64,000 nucleotides of DNA from Nocardioides humi (GTDB lineage: Bacteria; Actinomycetota; Actinomycetes; Propionibacteriales; Nocardioidaceae): the NCBI RefSeq assembly GCF_006494775.1, contig NZ_CP041146.1, forward strand, positions 1,488,001 through 1,552,000, in the 5' to 3' direction. This document shows positions 27,016 to 36,532 of the stretch, piece by piece. The number at the start of each line of letters is the position of its first letter. Position 1 is the first letter of the stretch. A program made the translations under genes and the position numbers. Below the pieces are notes generated by a model. That model ran no database searches and was not told where the DNA came from. It saw only the letters and a list, made by a program, of their open reading frames with translations.

Positions 27016-27984
27016 ATGAGGGTCGACGTCATCGCCGCGAGACGGGATCGTCGTCCCATACCGTCCGCCGAGCACGAGACCCCGATCGCCCTGATGCGAC
27101 ACGACCCAGGGTTGATCGCCTCGCTGCTGAGCGAGTTGTTCGGCGTCATGGTCCCGCCTTACGCGACCACCCGCCCACATGCCACCGACACACGGATCCT
27201 GGTGCCCCGGACCTACCACGCCGACGCGATCCTGGTCTACGCCGATGCGCAGGGCCAACCGGTGTTCGCGGCCATCGCGGAGGTCCAGCGACGCTGGGAT
27301 CCACGAAAGGAGCGGACCTGGCCGTTGTACCTGGCCCATCTGGAGTCGGAGCTCGGCGTGAGAGCCGCGCTCGTCGTGTACTGCACGGACCCGCGAATCG
27401 CGCAGCGGTATCGCCGGCTGTTCGCCGACCCGCAGAGGAGCCTCACGGTTCGGCCCCACTTCCTCACACCTCGGGATCTTCCCCCGGTGACGGATCCGAG
27501 CATCGCTCACAGCGATCCGGGGCGGGCGATCCTCTCAGCATTGGCGCACGCCGGTGACGACGGGATCCGGACTGCCTTTCCCGCTCTCGCCAGCGCCGTC
27601 GAAGCGGTGGGAGAGCACCTGTCTGTTTCGTACTATGACATCGTTGCCGCCGGACTCGCCCCAGCGGTCAGCGAGGATTGGAGAACGTTCATGACCACGA
27701 CCGTGAAGCACCGTTTCCTCAGCGATCACCTGCGCACCCTGGAGGCCGAGGCTGTCGCGAGAGGCCTGTCACAGGGCCTCGAGCAGGGCCTCGAGCAGGG
27801 CCTCGAGCAAGGCCGCGCCGAGGGCGAGGCGACGGCGCTGATCGCCGTCCTGGAGGCGCGAGGCTTCGAGGTGCCCGCGCGGACTCGCACGCAGATCATG
27901 GCAACCACCGACACCGTCCTGCTCAGCACCTGGTTGCGCAAGGCTGTCACGGCGACCACGATCGAGGACGTCATGGACCGCTGA
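27016..27984 (+). CDS. Rpn/transposase-associated nuclease-like protein
   Basis: A 322-residue protein of a type common in actinobacteria. It has an N-terminal PD-(D/E)xK-like part (residues ~60-115, with DAILVYADAQGQPVFAAIAEVQ), a helical middle, a short GLxQ repeat tract, and a C-terminal block (ALIAVLEARGFEVP). Related Rpn proteins promote recombination or act as standalone nucleases; the function of this branch is not known. The ATG start is uncertain: other in-frame starts lie 63 bases upstream and within the first 40 codons, and no good ribosome-binding site marks one. Confidence 0.6.
   Translation: MRVDVIAARRDRRPIPSAEHETPIALMRHDPGLIASLLSELFGVMVPPYATTRPHATDTRILVPRTYHADAILVYADAQGQPVFAAIAEVQRRWDPRKERTWPLYLAHLESELGVRAALVVYCTDPRIAQRYRRLFADPQRSLTVRPHFLTPRDLPPVTDPSIAHSDPGRAILSALAHAGDDGIRTAFPALASAVEAVGEHLSVSYYDIVAAGLAPAVSEDWRTFMTTTVKHRFLSDHLRTLEAEAVARGLSQGLEQGLEQGLEQGRAEGEATALIAVLEARGFEVPARTRTQIMATTDTVLLSTWLRKAVTATTIEDVMDR
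27775..27810 (+). repeat. Three 12-bp tandem units encoding Gly-Leu-Glu-Gln
   Basis: GGCCTCGAGCAG is repeated at 27775, 27787 and 27799 (last base changed), preceded by a degenerate unit. It codes for GLEQ repeats in the Rpn-like protein and may vary in copy number between strains. Confidence 0.8.
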
Positions 27985-27993
27985 CATCACTTC

Positions 27994-28023
27994 CTGGCCT
28001 GGCCTCACTAGGCCGGTCGGCCA
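27994..28023. terminator. Hairpin between converging genes
   Basis: GGCCT (28001-28005) and AGGCC (28010-28014) close a CACT loop, with an outer CTGGCC/GGCCAG pair extending the stem. It lies 10 bases after the Rpn-like gene and faces the converging secreted-protein gene. Confidence 0.45.
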
Positions 28024-28261
28024 GTTGTTGAGCCATCCCAGCCCCATAACGATCTCCAGGCCAGCGGCCACGTCCGCGGCGACTGCGGCGGTTGAACACC
28101 ACCATGGACGTCGGCTCCCCCGACTAACCACTCTCTCCGCCCTGACCGGACGCCCACCGAGCGGCCGGACGCACCGACAGCGTCCCTCTTGCGTCTCCCT
28201 GGTCGTCGAGCCGCGCGCACGTACCTTTGATTCCCGGATCAGGCTGACGTTCGAGGATCGA

Positions 28262-29280
28262 TCAGTCGCCAGGTCGATCCGGATACGGGAGTGCGTCCGG
28301 TGCTGGGCAGCCGGGTGGGTAGAGGTCGGGGGTGTACTGGCCCGTCGGCACGGGGATGGACCTGCCCAGCTCGTCCGTCTCCTCTCTGCCGCAGGCGTTC
28401 GTCCGGAACACGACGCGATTGCCGGGCCCAGAGACGCTCAGTGTCATCATGGCCGAGAGGTCGTCCCCGTTCTTGGTCGTGCAGCCCGTGAACGGCGGCA
28501 GGTCGAGAGTGCCGCTCAGCTGTCCTCCGAACCGGGAGTGCCAGTAGCTGGTGGGGTCGAGCGTGGCGAGGTAGGCCCGCACGTCGTTCAACGCCTCGAA
28601 CGGAATGTGGTAGCTCGGCGCGGTGAGGTGCACCGGCGCTGGCTGGACGGTGCGGCACTGGCCGGTGAGGCCGACATCGACGCCGTCGACCAGTACCCGG
28701 ATGACCCGGACCTCGAAGGCGTCATCGACGTGGGGGTCGCGCATGTTCTTGCCCCCCTCTCCGTAGAGTGTGTCCTCCGTCACCTGACCACGGATGGGGA
28801 TCGGGACGCCGTCGGCACGGCGCTGGCTGACCTGCACGATCGCCTCGACCGGCAGCAGGCCGAAACCGACGGTGCGGACCCGTAGCGGCGGCAGGTAGCC
28901 GTAGGGGCGGGGGCACCGGGCGGGGAGACGAAGAAGGCGTCGCCGATGGCTCCCTGCCGGACCCGCACCCCTGGTTCGGGATCGAGGATCGAGTTGACGG
29001 TGCCACTCCACGCCGTCGCCGTCAGCGCGGGAACGCTCACCCACTGACGCGCCTTGGCGGTCTCGGAGAGCCCGACCTGGGAGACCGCGATGAACCCGCC
29101 CGGCTGGAAGGCGGGCTCCGGCAGGCCCGGGTACGTCGGCTCCGCCTGGCTGCGCCAGGGGCAGGCCAGCAGCGCACCGCTCAACACGACGACCAGACCC
29201 ACGGTTCGTGGGCGTACCCGAGTTCGCTCGCGCCTGCTCGCGCGAGCCCTCAGCCGAGCCGCCAGGATCATCATCCGCAT
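28262..29280 (-). pseudogene. Secreted protein of unknown function, frameshifted
   Basis: About 340 residues if one base is restored. The N-terminal part has an Arg-rich start and a signal-like hydrophobic helix ending near LLACPW; the mature part contains FEALNDVRAYLATLDPTSYW and a C-terminal block (FTGCTTKNGDDLSAMMTLSVSG) with three Cys. The break is at a C5 run (GGGGG on the plus strand, 28909-28913); one more C links GAP to RPYGYLPPL. The gene starts 11 bases after the RCC1-like gene on the same strand, so they form an operon. No family recognised. Confidence 0.65.
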
Positions 29281-29290
29281 CTCGCGCCAG

Positions 29291-30979
29291 CTACTTCTTG
29301 ACCTTGAAGGTCGCCGCACCGCTGCTCGCGGAAACACCACCATTGCCGTCGTAGGTGACTGTGACCTGGTACTTGCCGCGGTAGCCGGTGGCCTTGTTCT
29401 TGGCCTTGGTCTTCTTGATCGCCTTCTTCCCGAACTTCTTCGCCACCAGCTTGAACGAGCCGTCGGCGGCGACCGGGACGGTCGCGGTCACGATGGTCTT
29501 CTTGCCCTTGACGATGCTGACCTGAGCCTGACCCGCGGGGGAGGCCGCGGCATTGACGGCTCCCTTGACCATCACCTTCTTCGCGGCCTTCTTGATCTTC
29601 ACCTTGGTCACGGCTGTCATCGACGCGACCTTGGCCGGGACTGGCGGAGGCGGCACGCTCACCGCCGCGGTCTGTACCGAGGTCGATACCACCGGCTCCA
29701 CACCGTCCTTGGTCGCGGTGGACTCGTAGCTGATCCGCTTGCCGGCCAGGTCGGCGCCCAGCGTCAGCGACGCCGGCGCGGTCCCGCTGGCCGGATCGCC
29801 GATCGGCTGCCCGTCAGCCAGCCACCGGCTGCTCACCTCGTCGGGCTCGCCGGAGAAGGTGCCCGGCGTCGCGGTCAGGACCGACCCCACCCGCGCCGTC
29901 CCGGCGACCGTCGGCGCGCTGCCACGTAGCATCTCGGTCTGGATCACTCCGACCTGCCCTCCGCCGACGGCGAATTGCGCCACCGGCGCCCCCACGACCT
30001 CGGCCGGCGACACCAAGGCGGGGTCCACGGCCCCCGGGCCGCCGAAATGGAGGACCCCGTCCTCGTCCAGCACCGCGTAGGCGTCAGCGAGTCCACCTGC
30101 GATGGCCACGGCGCGCTTCCCGCCCAGGTCCGGATACATCTCGGCGCCGTACAGGCCCCAGGCGGTGATCGAGCCGTCGGCCAGCAACGCCACGCCTCCC
30201 TGCTGGATCGCGGCGACCGCGGTGACATTGCCCGGGATCTGAGTCGCGGCGGGCAACGGCGCATTGCTGTCACCGCCCCCGCCGCCCCAGCGACCCCAGC
30301 CGGCCACCGTGCCGTCGGTGGTCAGCGCATAGGCGTTGAAGTCGGCCGCGCTGATCGCGCTCGCCCGCAGCCCGTCCGGCACCTCAAGCACGCCGGTCAC
30401 CACGCCGAGGTCGCCCTGCCTGCCCCAGGCCACGACGCTGCCGTCGTCCTTCAGCGCGAAGGCGCTGGTGTGGGCGATCGCGAGCTGAGTGACCCCGCTC
30501 AGGCCGGCCGGCACGTCGGTGGGATCCTCCTTCGTCGACGACGAGGCCCCCCAGACCACGACCCTCCCGTCGCGCGTCACCACTCCTGCGTTGATCGACG
30601 ATGCAGCGAGGTCCACCACGTCCAGCGACCCGACACTCGCGGGGATCACATTGGTCTGGCCGTCGACGCCCCACACGACCACCCGCCCGTCCCCGGTCAG
30701 CGCGAGCGCCGTCTCGGCCGTCAGCGCGACCTCGCGCAGCGCGACGCCGTCCAGCGACGCCGGCGGCGTCAACGCGTCACCCGGACTGCCCCAGCCGACG
30801 AAGCCGCCCGCCCGCTCCAGCGGGACCGGCAGGTTCTGCCCCCCCACCGCGCTCGCCGGGTCCGCGCCGGCGGGTGCGGCGGTGACCAGGCTCACCGTCA
30901 GGGCCGCGGTCACCGCGGCGACTCCCCCGACCCGCAACCGCCTCGCCGACCGTCGTCCCACCGCACCACGCATCGCCAC
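29291..30979 (-). CDS. Secreted RCC1-repeat protein with Ig-like domain and Lys-rich tail (copy 1)
   Basis: A 562-residue exported protein. After a twin-Arg/Ala-rich signal peptide (cleavage near APAGADPAS) come RCC1-type propeller repeats, recognisable by VVAWG, VTAWG and similar strands spaced ~45-50 residues over ~50-345. An Ig-like domain follows (PTVAGTARVGSVLTATPGTF to ~430), then a Lys-rich beta-type tail. GTG is chosen as start because GGAGGA lies 5 bases upstream; an ATG two codons later is an alternative. The island dyad (31096-31111) lies 117 bases upstream. Function unknown; a surface binding protein is likely. Confidence 0.75.
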   Translation of the reverse strand: MAMRGAVGRRSARRLRVGGVAAVTAALTVSLVTAAPAGADPASAVGGQNLPVPLERAGGFVGWGSPGDALTPPASLDGVALREVALTAETALALTGDGRVVVWGVDGQTNVIPASVGSLDVVDLAASSINAGVVTRDGRVVVWGASSSTKEDPTDVPAGLSGVTQLAIAHTSAFALKDDGSVVAWGRQGDLGVVTGVLEVPDGLRASAISAADFNAYALTTDGTVAGWGRWGGGGGDSNAPLPAATQIPGNVTAVAAIQQGGVALLADGSITAWGLYGAEMYPDLGGKRAVAIAGGLADAYAVLDEDGVLHFGGPGAVDPALVSPAEVVGAPVAQFAVGGGQVGVIQTEMLRGSAPTVAGTARVGSVLTATPGTFSGEPDEVSSRWLADGQPIGDPASGTAPASLTLGADLAGKRISYESTATKDGVEPVVSTSVQTAAVSVPPPPVPAKVASMTAVTKVKIKKAAKKVMVKGAVNAAASPAGQAQVSIVKGKKTIVTATVPVAADGSFKLVAKKFGKKAIKKTKAKNKATGYRGKYQVTVTYDGNGGVSASSGAATFKVKK

Positions 30980-31382
30980 GACTTCCTCCTCACCCACGCC
31001 ACAGTCCTCGGTGAAGTGACGTGGCCCACACCCTAGGCAGACTTCCGGGTCTTCGACGGCTGCGCCGAGCATGACGTGGCGACGGACCCGAAAGTTGTCA
31101 CCCCCGTGAGTAGAACACCGGACCACCACACCTACCGGCGACGGTCAGGCAGTCCGTCCGGCGCGCGCCCGCCTGCTACCGCGAACCGAGGCTCGGCGGA
31201 AGTGGGCGTCGCCAAAAGCCCAGACCGGTGTGGGAGAAATCTCGACAAGTGCTCACTGGGTAAACAAAGGAGCCGGTGAATCGCCACCTTTCCCCTCCCG
31301 ACCCCTGCAGGACCCATGTCACGGAGATCACCATCACATGCCGACGCAAACCCGCGTCGCCCCATGAGAAGGAGAGATTTCC
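30980..31382. promoter_or_regulatory. Divergent control region with island dyad site 3
   Basis: A 403-bp gap between the RCC1-like gene and the Cys-rich secreted gene. TGTCA-CCCCCG-TGAGT at 31096-31111 is an imperfect copy of the island dyad. AAGGAGAG at about 31370 is the ribosome-binding site of the right-hand gene. I see no gene in it. Confidence 0.5.
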
Positions 31383-32111
31383 GTGTTCCGAACTCGCAAA
31401 CTGCACCGGCTTCTCGCCGTGCCCGCGGCCCTCGTCGCCGTCCTGGCATTCGCGCCGGCGGCCACCGCGGCCTCCACGCCGACCACCATCGAGGTCGGCG
31501 GTGTCGCCGACAACGCGTGGCACGACATCACCGGCGTGAACAAGGGCAACATCACCGCCAGCCTCGGCGGCCTAGACGCCACTTGTACCAGCGCCAACCC
31601 GGTCGGCTACGCCGCCGACGGCGATGGGGTCCTGGCCGCCGACCCGTACACGGCCGGCACCACCTACATGAGGTTCAGCGACCTCGGCCTCACGGGCTGC
31701 ACCGGCATCGAGATCGCGCCGGTGAACATCACCAACAACTGTGACGCCGAAGTCAGGACCACTCCCGGCGCCCTCGTCACCGACGCGATGGTTGACGACG
31801 TCGACAGCGTGCTGTTCCTCGGCACCGTCGGCGCGCCGTGCCTGCACGTCCAGACCGTGGGCTTCCCCTGCAGCATGGACATCTACGGGACCACGCCCGC
31901 CGTGTTCCACGAGACACCCAAGGGCACCCCCCAGGTCCAGGATCTCTCCGCCGGGAGCACCGGACTGTTCGCGACCAACGTGACCAACCCCGGCTGCCTC
32001 TTCATCGTCAACAACGGCGACCCGGTCACCTTCAACCTGACCGTCAACCTGACCTCACCCGACGGGCTGATCAACTTCAAGTGCAGCGAGTCGTCCGACC
32101 CCGACTGCTGA
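31383..32111 (+). CDS. Secreted Cys-rich protein of unknown function (copy 1)
   Basis: A 242-residue exported protein with a signal peptide cleaved after about residue 30 (APAATAAS) and eight Cys in the mature part, enough for four disulfides. The mature sequence is acidic, rich in Thr, Asn and Val, and low in charge otherwise, suggesting an all-beta fold. GTG start with AAGGAGAG at good spacing. A tandem copy follows 95 bases downstream. No known family recognised. Its place between two RCC1-like genes suggests a shared extracellular role. Confidence 0.75.
   Translation: MFRTRKLHRLLAVPAALVAVLAFAPAATAASTPTTIEVGGVADNAWHDITGVNKGNITASLGGLDATCTSANPVGYAADGDGVLAADPYTAGTTYMRFSDLGLTGCTGIEIAPVNITNNCDAEVRTTPGALVTDAMVDDVDSVLFLGTVGAPCLHVQTVGFPCSMDIYGTTPAVFHETPKGTPQVQDLSAGSTGLFATNVTNPGCLFIVNNGDPVTFNLTVNLTSPDGLINFKCSESSDPDC
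31721..31892 (+). repeat. 172-bp near-identical block, repeated at 32511-32682
   Basis: The central parts of the two tandem secreted genes differ at about five positions over 172 bases, while their first thirds have clearly diverged. This uneven pattern points to gene conversion or strong constraint on the centre. Confidence 0.8.
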
Positions 32112-32140
32112 CGACTGACCGGGCCATAGAGCCTCACCCT

Positions 32141-32173
32141 GAGGGCCCGGCGGGCACAGCCCACCGGGCCCTC
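32141..32173 (+). terminator. Long hairpin between the tandem secreted genes
   Basis: GAGGGCCCGG pairs with CCGGGCCCTC; inside, GGGC pairs with GCCC around an ACA loop. It starts 29 bases after the copy 1 stop and probably limits read-through into copy 2. Confidence 0.7.
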
Positions 32174-32206
32174 GCCCTCCCTTCAGCGTCGCTCCGAGGA
32201 GACGCC

Positions 32207-32913
32207 ATGACCCGCGCTTTCCCACTGCACCGGCTTCTCGCCGTGCCTGCAGCCCTCATCGCCATCGTCACCTTCACACCCGCGGCCACCACCGACTCAG
32301 ATCGACGTCGGCGCCCACACCACCAACGGCTGGCACGACATCACCGCCGTGAACAAGGGGTTCATCACCGCCAGCTGGCAGCCTGGACAACACCTGCACC
32401 GGTATCAACCCGGTGGGCGAGGTCCGGTCCGGCGCCCACACGGTCGGCACCACCTACCTGAGGTTCAGCGAGCTGAACCTCACTGGTTGCACGACCATCG
32501 AAGTGAGCCCGGTGAACATCACCAACAACTGTGACGCCGAAGTCAGGACCACTCCCGGCACCCTCGTCACCGACGCGATGCTCGACGACGTCGACAGCGT
32601 GCTGTTCCTCGGCACCCTCGGCGCGCCGTGCCTACACGTCCAGACCGTGGGCTTCCCCTGCAGCATGGACATCTACGGGACCCCACCGGCCACCTTCCAC
32701 GAAACGCCCCAAGCCGGCTCCCCGCGCCCGCTCCAGGAGTTCTCCGCCGGCAGCACCGGACTGTTCGCGACCAACGTGACCAACCCCGGCTGCCTCTTCA
32801 TCGTCAACAACAACGACCCGGTCACCTTCAACCTCACCGTCAACATCGACTCCCCCGAAGGCCTGATCAACATCAAGTGCAACGACGAGGAAGGCCCCGA
32901 CTGCGACGAGTGA
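32207..32913 (+). pseudogene. Secreted Cys-rich protein (copy 2), frameshifted
   Basis: A tandem paralogue of the preceding gene. The signal peptide (MTRAFPLHRLLAVPAALIAI) is in one frame, a short part (QIDVGAHTTNGWHDITAVNKG) in a second, and everything from LDNTCTGINPVG on in a third, so at least two shifts are needed near 32295 and 32380. The last 160 residues are intact and keep the Cys pattern of copy 1. GAGGAG precedes the ATG. It may be a true decaying copy, or the shifts may be errors as elsewhere in the island. Confidence 0.72.
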
Positions 32914-32942
32914 CGTGAGATGCGACTGCAAAGTCCCCAGAA

Positions 32943-32962
32943 GTTGTGAGCGCCGTCACAAC
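32943..32962. promoter_or_regulatory. Island dyad, site 4 (before RCC1 copy 2)
   Basis: GTTGTGA-GCGCCG-TCACAAC is a perfect 7-bp-arm palindrome and contains an exact TGTGA-N6-TCACA. It ends 97 bases before the RCC1 copy 2 start. Confidence 0.6.
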
Positions 32963-33059
32963 ATCTGGCAGTCCGGCTCGCCCTCCGCCGGCGAAGGCCC
33001 CATCCGCGCGCCGGAAACGCGCAGGATCGAGCCGACCGACACCCGATCAGGAGACACGC

Positions 33060-34852
33060 ATGAGACTCCGTACCCTGCTGGCCGCATCCACGGCCGGCAC
33101 CATTCTCGCCGGGCTGGGCGGCATGCCCGCCCACGCCGACCCTGGAGCGGTTCCCGAGGCACGCTCGGGCCATGTGGAGGCGTGGGGCAACGCACTGGCC
33201 GCGACCGCCACCACCGTGCCCGCCGAACTGGACGACAAGCAGATCATCAGCGTCTCGGCCAGCAACAAGGGCACCGCCGCGGTCACCGCCGATGGTGACC
33301 TGTTCGTGTGGGGAGACCCGAGCGTCGTCGAGGTCGACGCCGCTCCCGTCGGTCTCACCGACGTGGCCTCGGTGTCACTCCGGCTCGGTGGCGGAGTCGC
33401 CCTCAAGCGCGACGGCAGCGTCGTGGGCTGGGGCGAGAACGGGATCGACGCTCCTCCGACCGGCCTGAGCGCAAAGGCCGTCAGCGTCAACAACCAGAGC
33501 GCCTACGCCGTGACCACCGACGGCACCCTGGTGTCCTGGGGCACCGAACACGGGCCTTCAAACCCCGCGCCACCAGAGGGCCTGACCGGCCTGGTGGACG
33601 TCTCCGCAGCCGCGGCCGTCACGGCCGCCCTGGACGCCGACGGCGAACTCCATCTGTGGGGGCTCCTCGCCGACAACCCCGCGCTGGAGGTGCCTTCCGA
33701 GGTCCAGGGGCACGTCGAGAAGCTCGCCGTGGGCGGACTGGCCATCGGCGTCATCCTCGACGACGGCTCGGTCCGGACCTGGGGAATCAGCGCGTCGGCC
33801 GTGCCCCTCGAGCTCACCGGCGAGACGATCGCCTCCCTGGCCCTCTACTCCGGGAACGCGATCGCGGCCACCGAGGACGGCGAGGTCTACGCCTGGGGCC
33901 GAACGCCGATATCAACGACATCCCATCATCACTCGACGACGCCCATGTCGCTGCGGTGTCCGTCGGGCAGAACCACGCCGTGGTCGTGGTCACCGACTTC
34001 CGCGTGGTTTCGTCCCCGTCGATCGCCGGAATTCCCGCGGTCGGACAGACCCTGACGGCCACCTCGGCGGAGCTCTCCTTGGAGCCGGACAGCCCGGCGA
34101 CCGGGCAGTGGCTCGCCGACGGCGAAGAGATCGCGGGCGAGACCGGCGATGAGCTGACGCTGGACGAGGACCTGCTGGACGCGATGATCAGCTACCGCAC
34201 GAGCGCCGTCCGCAACGGAGAGACGATCGAGTCGACCTCCGAGGAGGTCGGGCCGGTCACGCCGGAGACCGTGCCGTCGACGACCACGCTGACGGTGACG
34301 CCGGCGAATGGTGCGTACGGCACCACCCGCACCGCCACCGCGACCGTCGCCAAGAGCGGCGGCACGCCGACCGGTTCGGTCACCTTCACCCTCGACGGCA
34401 AGGCCGCCACGGCCGGGCTCACCGACGGCAAGGCCACCTGGACCCTCCCCGGCGACCTGGCGGTGGGAGTGCACACGCTCACCGCCGCCTATGCCGGTGA
34501 CGCCACCACCGATCCGTCGACCTCGGCGGTGGCCACGGTCAGCGTCACCAAGGCGGCAGCGACGCTGACGGCGGGCAAGACGAAGGTCAAGGGCAAGAGC
34601 GGCACGATCGCCAAGAAGATCGTGCTCAAGGTCAACGTGGGCGCCGCCGGCGTCTCGCCGGACGGCACCGTGAAGCTCGTACTCAAGGGCAAGGGGGTCA
34701 AGAAGCGCACGGTCACCGTCACGGTCAAGCCCAACGGCGTGGCCAAGGTGAAGCTGAAGAAGATCAAGCGCGGCAAGTACAAGGCCACGTGGACCTACTC
34801 CGGCTCCGCCACGGTGATCGGCGGCAAGGTCAAGACGAAGGTCACGATCTGA
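33060..34852 (+). pseudogene. Secreted RCC1-repeat protein with Ig-like domains (copy 2), frameshifted
   Basis: About 597 residues when one base is restored near 33897 (GGGGCC run), which links VYAWG to NADINDIPSSLDD. The order of parts is signal peptide (cleavage near AHADPG), RCC1-type repeats with VVGWG, LVSWG, LHLWG, VRTWG and VYAWG strands, an Ig-like domain (SIAGIPAVGQTLTATS), a Big_3-type Ig repeat (VTPANGAYGTTRTATATV) and a Lys-rich tail. It shares this plan with the copy 1 gene on the other strand. AGGAGA precedes the ATG. Confidence 0.78.
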
Positions 34853-34868
34853 TCCACCATCCACGGCA

Positions 34869-34895
34869 GGGCGGGGTCGCGTCGCGGCCCCGCCC
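34869..34895 (+). terminator. GC-rich hairpin after RCC1 copy 2
   Basis: GGGCGGGG (34869-34876) pairs with CCCCGCCC (34888-34895), 17 bases after the stop. Confidence 0.6.
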
Positions 34896-34928
34896 CACGG
34901 CCCATCTCCGTGGGATCGAGCCACATCG

Positions 34929-34953
34929 GCCTGGGCCTTTGGGCCCAGGCTTT
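34929..34953 (+). terminator. Second hairpin with short T-run
   Basis: GCCTGGGCC (34929-34937) pairs perfectly with GGCCCAGGC (34942-34950) around TTTG and is followed by TTT. It is the best intrinsic terminator shape in the window and insulates PucR-2. Confidence 0.7.
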
Positions 34954-34968
34954 GTCATCCGCGTGAGC
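34953..34968. promoter_or_regulatory. Island dyad, site 5 (distal site of PucR-2)
   Basis: TGTCA-TCCGCG-TGAGC. With its flanks it is nearly identical to the copy before the amine oxidase operon at 37080. Confidence 0.5.
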
Positions 34969-35026
34969 ATTTCCGAGGCAGCTGGCCAGCCCGCATGCCG
35001 CGTCCACACCACACCTCCCCGAGGCA

Positions 35027-35042
35027 TGTGACGCTGGTCACT
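35027..35042. promoter_or_regulatory. Island dyad, site 6 (proximal site of PucR-2)
   Basis: TGTGA-CGCTGG-TCACT, 103 bases before the PucR-2 start and 74 bases from site 5, about seven helical turns. Confidence 0.5.
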
Positions 35043-35145
35043 CGCGGATGGGTGCGACGCACCCGGGGGGACCGGCCGACGACCGGCCGCGGCGGGCCGC
35101 GCCGAAAGGCGTTGCTTCGCCGCGTGGCGGAGGGAGGGACCGGAG

Positions 35146-36423
35146 ATGGACAACACGCGAGAAGGGGCATCCCGGCGGTCAACGGTCCACGGGGCGACGC
35201 ACAGGGCGTCGCCACCACCGATGGCGGACGCGCTGCGTCCGCAGATGACCAGAGCCACCGCCAGCATCGTCCGCCGGGTCCAAGATGCCGTACCGGAGCA
35301 TGCCGCCGCCGACGGAACACGACGGCACCGGCTCTTCATCGCGGCAGCCCGGGCCGCTGCCCAGGTCTTCCTCGACGGCGCGGCGCGGCGGCCCGAGCAT
35401 GCACAGCAGGTCGACGAGATCTTCCGCGGCCTCGGCTACGCCCAGGGCCGGCGAGAAGGAAGCCGGGAGTCGATGGATGCCGCCATGCACGCGGCTATGC
35501 AGTGCTCGTGGCGCTACCTCGCGGACTTCGCCGTCGATCATGACCTGTCCAGCGCGGCGCTCCGTGAGCTGGCCGATGCGCTCTTCGACTTCCTGGCCCA
35601 CCTGCACCGCCTCCTGGGGGAGGGTTTCGACCTCGCCCAGGACGCACGTGGGCGCGACCCCGGCGCTGCCCGAGTGCGCCTGTTCCGGCTACTGCGGGGT
35701 ACCGCGGATCGGTCTGCTCCCGGCCACGCGCACCGCCTCGACGAGAGAGAATTGCGGGATCTGGCTGAGCTCGCCCGCTGGCCGCTCCCCGCGAGAGTGG
35801 TGGCACTGGCCATCGGGCACGACCACGACGCGCCGGCGATACCGCCCTCGCCGAACCTGCTGATCCAGGCCCACCCCGGCCACGTGCTCGTGGTCTGCCC
35901 GGCGGAGATGCACGCCCCATTCGTCCAGCAGATCATGCGCTCCAGCTCCGGTCCGCGGATCGCGCGAAGCTGGCCCGTGACGGTGGTCGAGACCGGTGCT
36001 GCGCTGCGCTGGTGCCAGCGTGCCCTCGACCTCGTCCGAGCCGGCGTCATCCCACCGACGCCGGTGATCGACTGCGCCGAGCACGCGACCCAGCTCTGGC
36101 TGCACGCCGAGTCTTCGCTGCGACGACACCTGTGCCAACAGGTGCTGCGGCCACTCCTCGCCGAGCCGGCCAACTCCCGCGCCATCCTGTCCGAGACGCT
36201 GCTGGCCTGGGCGGAGACCCGTGAGAGCGCGCGAGCCCTCGCGACGCGCCTCGGCGTCCACCCGCAGACCGTGCGCTACCGCTGGAAACGGATCAACGAG
36301 CTGCTCGGCGACTCCCTCCGTGATCCCGACGTCGTGCTCCAGATGACCCTGGTGCTCAAAGCCAGCGTGCCGCTGTGGACGAAGGGCGACCAGAGCGACT
36401 TCGACCTCGCGCGCGTCAACTGA
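35146..36423 (+). CDS. PucR/CdaR-family transcriptional regulator (island copy 2)
   Basis: A 425-residue paralogue of the regulator at 14.2 kb, the same length. The C-terminal ~115 residues match closely (LWLHAESSLRRHL, LATRLGVHPQTVRYRWKRIN, GDQSDF); the N-terminal sensor half has diverged, so the two likely see different signals and bind similar DNA. GGAG precedes the ATG. Two island dyads lie upstream, which fits autoregulation. Downstream lie a coiled-coil protein and the amine oxidase pair on the same strand. Confidence 0.82.
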   Translation: MDNTREGASRRSTVHGATHRASPPPMADALRPQMTRATASIVRRVQDAVPEHAAADGTRRHRLFIAAARAAAQVFLDGAARRPEHAQQVDEIFRGLGYAQGRREGSRESMDAAMHAAMQCSWRYLADFAVDHDLSSAALRELADALFDFLAHLHRLLGEGFDLAQDARGRDPGAARVRLFRLLRGTADRSAPGHAHRLDERELRDLAELARWPLPARVVALAIGHDHDAPAIPPSPNLLIQAHPGHVLVVCPAEMHAPFVQQIMRSSSGPRIARSWPVTVVETGAALRWCQRALDLVRAGVIPPTPVIDCAEHATQLWLHAESSLRRHLCQQVLRPLLAEPANSRAILSETLLAWAETRESARALATRLGVHPQTVRYRWKRINELLGDSLRDPDVVLQMTLVLKASVPLWTKGDQSDFDLARVN

Positions 36424-36532
36424 GGCGAGCGCCCCCGTTCCCCCTATCCACAGGCGAGCGCTCATCAGATGGCCGACAGCTGAACCGGTGGCACGATAGG
36501 ACCGTCCGTTGCACACTGAAGAGGTGGCCCTG

